A stretch of 64,000 bases of DNA, from assembly GCA_013289585.1 (NCBI GenBank), contig JABCZR010000009.1:62001-126000 (forward strand), written 5' to 3'. Shown in pieces: positions 8,051 to 15,406 of this stretch; position 1 is the first letter of the stretch; each line of letters begins with the position of its first letter. A program made the translations under genes and the position numbers. Under the pieces are notes generated by a model, which searched no databases, was not told the origin of the DNA, and saw only the letters and a list, made by a program, of their open reading frames with translations. This DNA is from Acidobacteriota bacterium (GTDB taxonomy: Bacteria > Acidobacteriota > Terriglobia > Acidiferrales > UBA7541).

Positions 8051-8932
8051 CTAAAACTTCATCGCTTTAGGCTTTTGCGGGTCCGCGTAATCGTAAAATC
8101 CGCGCCCCGCTTTCCGCCCATTCCACCCCGCAAGCACCATGCGCTTCAGCAGTGGCGGCGCCGCAAATCTCCGTTCCTTGAATTCCTCAAACATAATCTG
8201 CGAAATGTAATAGGTCGTATCCAGCCCCACAAAATCCAGTAGCGTCAGCGGCCCCATCGGATGCCCGCAACCCAGCTTCATCGAATGGTCGATGTCCTCG
8301 ATCGATCCCACGCCCTCTTCCAGCGCGCGAATCGCATCCAGCAGGTACGGTACCAGCAGCCGGTTCACGATAAAGCCTGTGCTGTCGTGCGCCCGCACCG
8401 GCGTTTTCCCCAGCTTGGCGCCGAACGCCACCATCTCATCGTAAACCGCAGGCTCCGTGGCAATCGTCCGTACCACTTCCACCAGCTTCATCACCGGCAC
8501 GGGGTTGAAAAAGTGCAAGCCGACAAACCGCTGCGGCCGTTTGGTAGCCGTCGCGATTTCCGTAATCGTCAGCGAAGACGTATTGCTCGCAAAAATCGTC
8601 GTTGCCGGGCAGAGTGCATCGAGGGCGCCGAAAAGTTCTCGCTTCGCCGGCAACTGCTCGATAATCGCCTCAACGATGACGTCGCAATCCTTCAAATCTT
8701 CAATCTTCGTCGTGCCCTTCAGCCGCCCGCGGATTTCGCCCTTCACCGTTTCCGTGATCGTGCCTTTTTCCGCCAGCCGGTTCAGGTTCTTGTCGATGCC
8801 CTTCAGCCCCTTGTCCAGCAACTCCGCGCTCACTTCCCGCACCACCGTGCTGAAACCCGAAGCCGCAGCCACCTGCGCGATCCCCGAGCCCATCAGCCCA
8901 CACCCCACGACTCCCACCTTTTGAATCGCCAT
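8051..8932 (-). CDS. 3-hydroxybutyryl-CoA dehydrogenase (3-hydroxyacyl-CoA dehydrogenase)
   Basis: NAD(P)-dependent oxidation of 3-hydroxyacyl-CoA to 3-oxoacyl-CoA. The Rossmann motif GCGLMGSGIAQ is at residues 10-20, the CoA/NAD-binding stretch ASNTSSLTI is in the middle, and the catalytic histidine lies in GLHFFNPVPVMKLVEVV. The C-terminal dimerisation domain follows, with TGFIVNRLLVPY and GPLTLLDFVGLD. At 293 residues it is the short monofunctional form, not the FadB/FadJ fusion. It lies between the crotonase and thiolase genes on the same strand. Confidence 0.94.
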   Translation of the reverse strand: MAIQKVGVVGCGLMGSGIAQVAAASGFSTVVREVSAELLDKGLKGIDKNLNRLAEKGTITETVKGEIRGRLKGTTKIEDLKDCDVIVEAIIEQLPAKRELFGALDALCPATTIFASNTSSLTITEIATATKRPQRFVGLHFFNPVPVMKLVEVVRTIATEPAVYDEMVAFGAKLGKTPVRAHDSTGFIVNRLLVPYLLDAIRALEEGVGSIEDIDHSMKLGCGHPMGPLTLLDFVGLDTTYYISQIMFEEFKERRFAAPPLLKRMVLAGWNGRKAGRGFYDYADPQKPKAMKF

Positions 8933-9030
8933 TTTTTCCTCGTAGATCCTGCGGTCAAACCCTTCGCTGGCCCCGAAAGTTTACCAGAATCCTTTTTGAA
9001 GTGTGGGTCGTCCCCCTGCCCCAGCGAAGA

Positions 9031-9064
9031 TTGACAATCCATTGCATAACATGCTAGCTTAGCA
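9031..9064 (+). promoter_or_regulatory. Promoter with overlapping operator-like inverted repeat
   Basis: A perfect -35 hexamer TTGACA at 9031-9036 is followed 18 bases on by a weak -10 (TAGCTT, 9055-9060). The -10 lies inside the inverted repeat TGCTA-GCT-TAGCA (9052-9064). A repressor bound there would block the promoter, the usual autoregulation of toxin-antitoxin operons. It lies just upstream of the 9100-9504 gene. The repeat is seen directly; the operator role is inferred. Confidence 0.5.
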
Positions 9065-9099
9065 ATGCATGGCTACGCTAATAAATGAGAGGAATTGCT

Positions 9100-9504
9100 A
9101 TGGCAAGAACGGCAGACAACATTCGAGCCTACGGTCGCGAAAAATACGTCGTGCCTGCACGCAAGCGACAGCTTGAGAAATTCTCAATCCGTGCAGGCGA
9201 CGTGGTGCGGGATCTCAAGTTGCTGGGACGCGTGCCAGCAGTTTGCAGCGCTCTCAAGAGCCGTGCATTCCTCGAGCAGAATCGTCTACGAATAGTCGAG
9301 CGCACCGGCCCAAGTTCGGGGCAGAGCACAACCGTCATTTATACCTATGAGTTCGTTGACGCTCTGGATTCGTCACAGGCTAATTCGGACCCATGGACCG
9401 AACTGCGAGGTGCGCTGAAAAGTGTCTTTGCCGGGTTTGGAGGTGGGGAAGCCTATCTCCGCGGCGAACGAGAGAGTTTTTTCCCCGATAAGGAAAACTC
9501 ATGA
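9100..9504 (+). CDS. Putative antitoxin-like partner of a PIN-domain toxin
   Basis: No family recognised. The 134-residue product starts MARTADNIRAYGREKY, is basic in its first half (PARKRQLEKF, RAGDVVRDLKLLGRVP), has a short beta-like core (GQSTTVIYTYEF) and ends acidic (RGERESFFPDKENS). The ATG at 9100 has GAGAGGA seven to thirteen bases upstream; the ATG at 9085 overlaps that ribosome site. Its stop overlaps the PIN gene start by four bases, so the two are translationally coupled. That arrangement and the operator-like promoter suggest an antitoxin, but it does not look like VapB, Phd or other common antitoxin folds. It is much longer than a typical VapB. Confidence 0.6.
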   Translation: MARTADNIRAYGREKYVVPARKRQLEKFSIRAGDVVRDLKLLGRVPAVCSALKSRAFLEQNRLRIVERTGPSSGQSTTVIYTYEFVDALDSSQANSDPWTELRGALKSVFAGFGGGEAYLRGERESFFPDKENS

Positions 9505-9926
9505 GCCGGATCTACTGGGATTCAATGCTCTTCGTTTATTGGCTCGAAGACAACCCACAGTTTGCCAAACGTACTGGAGCGGTGCACTCAAAGATGAAAG
9601 AACGTGGGGACGAACTTATCACCAGTGCATTCACTTTTGGCGAAGTGCTCGCTGGTGCGTACCGCGCGGGCGCCCTACGGGCAGCGGACGAGTCGCGTCG
9701 ACTTCTACAGAGAGTGATTTCCGAGGTGGTTCCATTCAACCTCGAAGCCTCGGAGCATTACGCCAGAATCCGGGGAACGCAGGGAGTCGCGCCTGCGGAC
9801 GCCATTCATTTGGCTTGCGCGGTCCAGGCAAAAGTAGATCTGTTTCTGACCAATGATAAGCGCCTTCTTGGCAAGTTTGTTCCAGGAATTCAATTCATCG
9901 CAACATTGGAAACCCAGTTGTTTTGA
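9501..9926 (+). CDS. PIN-domain ribonuclease, VapC-like toxin
   Basis: Likely Mg-dependent RNase toxin. The PIN acidic residues are in place: Asp7 in IYWDSMLFVYWLED, Glu48 in TFGEVLAG, Asp100 in APADAIHLACA and Asp119 in FLTNDKRL. Length (141) is normal for VapC. The gene begins in an ATGA overlap with the unrecognised upstream gene, typical of antitoxin-toxin order. The pair is on the opposite strand to the acyl-CoA genes around it, which suggests a mobile accessory insertion. Its target RNA cannot be predicted. Confidence 0.85.
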   Translation: MSRIYWDSMLFVYWLEDNPQFAKRTGAVHSKMKERGDELITSAFTFGEVLAGAYRAGALRAADESRRLLQRVISEVVPFNLEASEHYARIRGTQGVAPADAIHLACAVQAKVDLFLTNDKRLLGKFVPGIQFIATLETQLF

Positions 9927-10019
9927 ATCGCTATGCTCCTCTTCGTTTGAAATTTGTCGCCGCGTCGCAGGTTAGGCCCGCGAAAAGCACCTAGAGTGCG
10001 TCATCGGCCCTCGCACTCC

Positions 10020-10418
10020 TTAGTCTGGGCGGAAGTCTTCCACATACGTTGGCTCGTCGATCAATTCCAACTCAGCTCCGCGGCCAGAAACCAAAATGAC
10101 TTGGTCATTCCAAGTCTCCAACCGAAGTTCGACGTCTCCGTTGAGATTCGGCGGAATCGGAATTTCGTTATCAAAAGTCTCGCCGCCAAGCTTGAGATAT
10201 CCAGCTAGCACCTGGCCCGGGAAGGCGGCGAACGTGCTTTTTATGGTGGCATCCGCAATCGTCAGCTTAGCTTTCTGTACCCATCCGGTTCCTGGATCTA
10301 AGCCGGGCCTTCCGAGAGATTTGTGTATGTAGACGGCCGAAGAGTACAGCACCGCCTTGCCACCCACCTCAGTGACAGCATCGACGACAGAATCATGGAT
10401 TTCGATAGAGCTATTCAT
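10020..10418 (-). CDS. Hypothetical protein
   Basis: A 132-residue soluble protein with no signal peptide or membrane segment, and no family I recognise. It is strand-rich, with VGGKAVLYSSAVYIH near the start and DVELRLETWNDQVILVSGRG near the end, and it ends acidic (DEPTYVEDFRPD). I take the ATG at 10418; a GTG at 10445 directly after the thiolase stop would add nine residues and is also possible. It follows the thiolase on the same strand, so co-transcription is likely, but its composition is unlike that gene. It may be an accessory gene. Confidence 0.6.
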   Translation of the reverse strand: MNSSIEIHDSVVDAVTEVGGKAVLYSSAVYIHKSLGRPGLDPGTGWVQKAKLTIADATIKSTFAAFPGQVLAGYLKLGGETFDNEIPIPPNLNGDVELRLETWNDQVILVSGRGAELELIDEPTYVEDFRPD

Positions 10419-10445
10419 TACGGAAATTAGACAACCGAGTGACAC

Positions 10446-11636
10446 TTAGTTCTGTTGCGCTTCCACCACCATCGCAATCCCCTGCCCCCCGCCGATGCAA
10501 GCCGTCGCAAGCCCATACCGCAATCCATTTCGCCGCAGCTCGTTCAGAATCGTGATCACCAGCCGAGTTCCCGAAGCTCCCAGCGGATGCCCCAGTGCAA
10601 TCGCCCCGCCATTCACATTGGTCTTTTCGCGATTCAACCCCAGCACTTTTTCCACTGCTAGATACTGCGCCGCGAAAGCCTCATTTACTTCGACGCGATC
10701 CATCTGCTCCAGGGTGAGCCCCGCCAGCTTCAGCGCCTTCTGCGACGACGGTACCGGTCCAATCCCCATGATGCTCGGATCCACTCCCGCCACCGCCCAC
10801 GACACGATGCGCCCCACCGGTTTCAGACCGCGCTCTTTCGCGATTTTTTCTGTCGTCACTACCACAGCCGCCGCGCCATCCACAATCCCGCTGGCATTGC
10901 CCGCGGTTACGATTCCATCCTTCTTAAACGAAGGCGGCAGCTTCGCCAGTGTCTCCATCGTCGTTTCCGGCCGCCGGTGATCGTCTTCGCTCACCACGAT
11001 CGACTTCTTCCCCTGCTTCACCTCCACCGGCACAAGCTCTTCCTTGATGCGGCACGCCTTGTAAGCCGCATCCGCCGCCTGCTGGCTGCGCAGCGCATAG
11101 GCATCGGCGTCTGTCCGCGTGATGCCGTGCTGCTCTGCAAGTTTCTCCGCCGTAAGCGCCATCGGCAAACCGCAGTACGTATCCGTCAGCCCCGCCATCA
11201 ACGAATCTTCCAGCACTCCGCCGCCGAGCCTCAATCCAGTGCGCGCCCCGCGAATCACAAACGGCGCCTGCGTCATGTTTTCCATCCCGCCCGCCAGCAC
11301 CATCGTTGCTTCGCCCAGCAGCAACCGCTGTGCCGCCTGCGCAATCGCTTCAATCCCCGAGCCACAAAGCCGGTTCACCGTCACCGCCGGAGTTTCAATT
11401 CTCAGTCCCGCTTTCAATCCCACATGCCGCGCACCATAAAGTGCATCCGCGCTCGTCTGCATCACATTGCCAAAAATCGCGTGGTCAAACTCTCCCGCAT
11501 CCACGCCCGACCGCCGAATCGCCTCCCTCGAAGCCAGCGCCGCCAAATCAATCGCGCTCACCTCTGAAAACGCCCCCGTATACCGCGCCATCGGCGTCCG
11601 CGCCCCCGCCACTATCACCACATCTGTCGGAAACAT
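10446..11636 (-). CDS. Acetyl-CoA acetyltransferase (thiolase)
   Basis: Condenses two acetyl-CoA to acetoacetyl-CoA or cleaves 3-oxoacyl-CoA. The acyl-accepting Cys91 is in NRLCGSGIEAI, the catalytic histidine in GGAIALGHPLGASG and the second cysteine in ATACIGGGQGIA. The length of 396 is standard for the family. It is the first gene of the minus-strand group that includes the 3-hydroxyacyl-CoA dehydrogenase and the crotonase, but a hypothetical gene and an opposite-strand PIN module separate it from them. Biosynthetic versus degradative direction is not decidable from sequence. Confidence 0.94.
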   Translation of the reverse strand: MFPTDVVIVAGARTPMARYTGAFSEVSAIDLAALASREAIRRSGVDAGEFDHAIFGNVMQTSADALYGARHVGLKAGLRIETPAVTVNRLCGSGIEAIAQAAQRLLLGEATMVLAGGMENMTQAPFVIRGARTGLRLGGGVLEDSLMAGLTDTYCGLPMALTAEKLAEQHGITRTDADAYALRSQQAADAAYKACRIKEELVPVEVKQGKKSIVVSEDDHRRPETTMETLAKLPPSFKKDGIVTAGNASGIVDGAAAVVVTTEKIAKERGLKPVGRIVSWAVAGVDPSIMGIGPVPSSQKALKLAGLTLEQMDRVEVNEAFAAQYLAVEKVLGLNREKTNVNGGAIALGHPLGASGTRLVITILNELRRNGLRYGLATACIGGGQGIAMVVEAQQN

Positions 11637-11821
11637 ACGTCCTCACTTTCATCAGTTCGCTAGGCACAGTTTACTCCTTGAATCTGGCAACAAGAAATGC
11701 GTGGCAGTTAGCAAGGGCGTTCCTTTGCAAGCTTAGGATCAGCGAACAATACGATATGATACTAGCGTCACATTTATTCGGTGGTGCGGCGGACAACTCT
11801 GAAAGATGGAGTGGACTAGGA

Positions 11822-12411
11822 ATGAATTCCCGCCAAATGTCTCTCCTACTGTTCACCCTGATGCTGTTTCCAACTCAAAGTGAAAGTAAACGCACTCCCA
11901 CGACTGCGACCGGAGAACAGTCTGGCTTCAACTATGAACTAGAAATTGAACCGATACAGAAACCAGTTGCGCTGCCCACCGAGGCATTGTTGGTTCTAGC
12001 AAAAGACAAACATGTTGGTTCCTGCCTAAGTAGCCAAGGTTTGACACCAGAAAAGCTGCCAGGAAACTGGTTTGTTGCGTCAGTAATTCACCTGGATGGA
12101 CCAATAGAATTGGACCTGATCGCCCTACCTGCTGGACGTCTGCCGGAAACGCCAGGCGGTAAGATTTCAGCAAACGTCTGCCTGATCGGCCCAAATACAG
12201 GTGGCTTCTGGGTCTTACGTCGGACACCAACCGGATTTCAATTGGTACTAAGCCAGATGGCACACAGTTTGGAAATATTGAACACCAGATCGAACGGATT
12301 GCGAGATATTCGGCTTACACGATTGCCGTGCGCGAGCACACAATTACGGATTATAAGTTTAGCGGGCGTGAGTACCATCTCACTCGGACGAAAACAAGGC
12401 CCAATGGCTAA
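11822..12411 (+). pseudogene. Secreted protein of unknown function, frameshifted near its 3' end
   Basis: The ATG at 11822 opens a signal peptide (MNSRQMSLLLFTLMLF, then a polar cleavage region) and a ~140-residue domain with LDGPIELDLIALPAGRLP and NVCLIGPNTGGFWVLRR. Frame is kept to about 12310 (SNGLRDI). After that the same frame gives low-likelihood residues and runs 83 bases into the convergent gene. The next frame over reads AYTIAVREHTITDYKFSG then REYHLTRTKTRPNG and stops at 12411, just at the neighbour's stop. A single-base deletion near 12308-12318 would explain this; restored, the protein is about 196 residues. It is either a recent pseudogene or a sequencing error. Base composition is more AT-rich than its neighbours. 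Confidence 0.65.
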
Positions 12412-15011
12412 AGCTTGGGTGTTTCCAGCGCCACAACCGTGTCTCCACCCTTTTTTCGCGCTTCTTCAATCGAAAACTCCGCGCGGTTGATCAAATCCGT
12501 CACGATGTCTTCGCTGTCGTATTCGTGTTTGGGCACGGCCTCGACAATTCCCGCGCTCAAGGTAATTTGCGTCGAATCCCACGGCGGCCGCAAACCAGAA
12601 GCCGCGCGCCGCAACTTGTCCGCAAGATTCTGCGCGCCGCCAAGAGTGGTATCCGGCAGTATAAACGCCAGCGACCAGGAAGTGTATTTCACCGCCACAT
12701 CGTTCTGCCTCACGATGGGCTGGAGCGAACGCGCAAGCTGCTCCAGGAATCGTTCCAGCGGCGACTCGCCCTGTTGCCGTAGGATCTCCGCTCCGCGATC
12801 GATCTGCAAAATCGCCAGAGAAAGCGGCGTGCCCTGCGTCCGCGCGCGATCCGCCTCGGTCAGCAAACAACTTTGGTACGAGCTGCGGCTCAGCAATCCG
12901 CTGCGCTCATCGGACACGCCCATGCGCCGCACCAGCGAACGCAGCCGCGTGTGGCTCACGCTCATCAGCATCTGATCGCCGATCGCCTGCAAAAAGTAAG
13001 CCTCGTTCGGCTTCCAATTATGCCGCTCGGCATACGCGATAATCAGCATCCCCGCGGGCATCTGCGTCTCTTTATCCATGATCATCACGCCCAGCGCCGT
13101 GGCCAGCCCCAGCTCGCTGAGCGTCGAGCCTTCCGTCGCGTTGACCATCAACCCGCCGAGTTCATCTGGCTCCGCCTTTTCCATTTGCGCGAGCAGGAAA
13201 ACGACTTGCGCCCCCGGCGCCGGCTTCACGCCGTGGGCACAGAATTCAGCCGCCATCTCCGGTGGCCGGCCCGGCGATCCCACAACGGCAAGCGCGCGTG
13301 TAGGCCGAAGATAATTTCCCACTTCATTCACCGCGGTATTCAACATCGCGCGCGGCGTCTGCTGCCGGAAGATCTTTTGATTAATCTCCGAGATCTTGGA
13401 AAGATCGCGTAGCGTCTCGGCTGTATACACCCCGGTCTTTCCGGTAATCGCCGCTTGCGCTTCCACAACCGGTGGCTCCGGCTCCGCCGTAGCCGCGGGT
13501 GGCGGGGCTGAAACCGGTTCCGCCTTGGGCTTGGCCGCGCCAGGCGGCCACCAATTCGCCAGCGTGTAAAGATTTGCCAGCCGCGCGCTGTTTTCTTCTT
13601 CGCCGGGAAACATCGCCGCAATACGTTGCAAGCGCTCCAGCGCTTTGCTCTGCAGCGAATACTGCAGGAAAATTTCTGTCTGCACGATCAAGTCTTCCAG
13701 CGCCTGCTTGTGCCGGCCCTCTTCGCTCGTCGGCGGCGCTGCATTCACGCTTTGCGCCTGCGTCGTATGCGAAGTATGCGCCGCGGTTTCCGTGCCGGAT
13801 TTTGCCAGCCGGCTTCCCACCCGTTTCAAATATCCGTCATCCACACGGCCTCGCAGCAGCTCCAGCCGCTCTTGGTTGCGATAGTCGTAGGCATCAATGT
13901 CAACCAGCCGCTCCAAAGACTCCGCCGCCTTGGCCACATTCCCTGAATGAAGATAAACGTCAAACAGCTTGATCAGCGTTTCAAAATACTGGGATTCGCG
14001 GTTGAGCTCGTTATAGATGGAAGCGCAGAATTCCAGTACGGCCTGCGACTGTGCATGTTTCGCCGCAAGGGCGTCGGTCAACGCCGCGAATTCATTTTGC
14101 TTCTTCTCCGCGAACATCCGCCGCTTCACCATCACCAGAATTTCAACCGCCTTCTGGTCTTGTATCGCCGCAACGTAACAATCCGCAAGGTCGAACAGCC
14201 GCGTAATCCCCGCATTCTTCTCGCGGATCAGACGGTCCAGCACCTCGCGCGCGCGCTCCAGATTTCCTGAGCGCATCAGCGCGTCGCCATAGGTATCCAG
14301 AAACATCGCGTCGTTCTCGGTGGCCGCGAAGGGCTCCAGTAATGCCGTGGCACGCACCGCGTTGCCGGATTGCAGATTTGCCTGCGCATACAGCAAAGCC
14401 ACGCTGCGTTCTTGCGGAGCCAGCCGGTGCGCGCGCCCCAGTACATTCAGCGCATCGGCCGCCGCTCCGCTTGCAGCTGCAAGCTGCCCGGCGCGCAGGA
14501 ACGCTCGCGCCGCAAGCGCATTTTTCCCCATGCGCTCGGCGGCTTCGGCCAACTGTAATTGCCGGTCTTTGTTTTCCGGATCGAGCTGGGCGATGCGCTC
14601 CCAGCAGAACAGCGCGTCTTCGTCTCGCGAGGCTGCGGTGAAGAGCTCTGCCGCCTTGGTGTACTGCTCGATGGCTTCGTCGGGATGATTCTGTTTCTGC
14701 TGCAGAAAGGCGTAGCGCGCGATGCGTTCCGGTGGCTGCCCGGCATTCGAACGCAGAAACCGGTTGTAAATCGCCAGCGCCTTGGTTTCTTCCTTGGGAT
14801 CTACCAGCAGGTCAAACAGCAAACCGTAGAAAATCGCCGCGCGATCCGGCTGGTCCATTCGCGCGTAAAGATCGCCCAGCGCCTGCGTGGCTTCCTGATG
14901 CTGCGGCGCCTCGTCAAGCACCGCCAAATACGCTTCGATCGCTTCCTCGACGCGGTTCTTCTCGAGGAAGCGCTTGGCGCGATCCAGGTGTTTGCTGACG
15001 TCTCCGGCCAT
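12408..15011 (-). CDS. TPR protein with C-terminal degenerate GGDEF-like domain
   Basis: Large cytoplasmic protein of 867 residues without signal peptide or membrane helix. The first ~400 residues are tetratricopeptide repeats (for example HLDRAKRFLEKNRVEEAIEA and ALGDLYARMDQPDRAAIFYG). A Pro/Ala-rich linker follows near 500, then a GAF-like stretch (~560-690). The last ~170 residues have the GGDEF fold layout (SGLLSRSSYQSCLLTEADRA, LSLAILQIDRG, ITLSAGIVEAVP, AEFSIEEARKKGGDTV). The catalytic loop that should read GG(D/E)EF is replaced by YTSWSLAF, so diguanylate cyclase activity is unlikely; it may be a sensor or scaffold. Its stop overlaps the end of the frameshifted convergent gene by four bases. 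Confidence 0.85.
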   Translation of the reverse strand: MAGDVSKHLDRAKRFLEKNRVEEAIEAYLAVLDEAPQHQEATQALGDLYARMDQPDRAAIFYGLLFDLLVDPKEETKALAIYNRFLRSNAGQPPERIARYAFLQQKQNHPDEAIEQYTKAAELFTAASRDEDALFCWERIAQLDPENKDRQLQLAEAAERMGKNALAARAFLRAGQLAAASGAAADALNVLGRAHRLAPQERSVALLYAQANLQSGNAVRATALLEPFAATENDAMFLDTYGDALMRSGNLERAREVLDRLIREKNAGITRLFDLADCYVAAIQDQKAVEILVMVKRRMFAEKKQNEFAALTDALAAKHAQSQAVLEFCASIYNELNRESQYFETLIKLFDVYLHSGNVAKAAESLERLVDIDAYDYRNQERLELLRGRVDDGYLKRVGSRLAKSGTETAAHTSHTTQAQSVNAAPPTSEEGRHKQALEDLIVQTEIFLQYSLQSKALERLQRIAAMFPGEEENSARLANLYTLANWWPPGAAKPKAEPVSAPPPAATAEPEPPVVEAQAAITGKTGVYTAETLRDLSKISEINQKIFRQQTPRAMLNTAVNEVGNYLRPTRALAVVGSPGRPPEMAAEFCAHGVKPAPGAQVVFLLAQMEKAEPDELGGLMVNATEGSTLSELGLATALGVMIMDKETQMPAGMLIIAYAERHNWKPNEAYFLQAIGDQMLMSVSHTRLRSLVRRMGVSDERSGLLSRSSYQSCLLTEADRARTQGTPLSLAILQIDRGAEILRQQGESPLERFLEQLARSLQPIVRQNDVAVKYTSWSLAFILPDTTLGGAQNLADKLRRAASGLRPPWDSTQITLSAGIVEAVPKHEYDSEDIVTDLINRAEFSIEEARKKGGDTVVALETPKL

Positions 15012-15406
15012 GCGTTCGAATTGCCTTTGCGCTGCCTGTAATGGTTAATCGGGTGCCAATTGCATGATGGTGCCGGGCTGTCCCGCGCGCGTCGCGTTCG
15101 AACTGCCCTCAACAACTATATACCGCTCGCCGGAGGGGGGCAAAACATCAACAATCATCGATGTGATATTCGATAGTAGCTAAGCCAATGGAGATTTTCG
15201 GGGATTGTGCGTCGTCTGGCAAACTGATTGTTTTTGCGAAATGTTTTTTGCGCAGCGCGTCTTGCGTCGGATTCCTGGGCAACTTCTCAGCCGTCAAATC
15301 GCTTGCGCCGACTGCAATAGCCGGCGCAAGCAGCTTCCTGGAGCTTCTGTTTACGTCTTCAATTCAGCGTGAATGTCCACAACTCGTGTCTCAGAGCCCT
15401 TCTTCC
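15012..15406. other. 395-bp intergenic region with a 10-bp perfect hairpin
   Basis: No gene is supported here. GCTTGCGCCG (15301-15310) pairs perfectly with CGGCGCAAGC (15322-15331) around an 11-base loop. There is no adjacent T-run on either strand, so it is not a classic intrinsic terminator, though it lies 76 bases past the lipoprotein stop and may protect the 3' end or act with Rho. The right part must hold the promoter of no gene (the TPR gene reads away at 15011), so only the left part, around 15030-15180, is promoter space. Confidence 0.45.
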
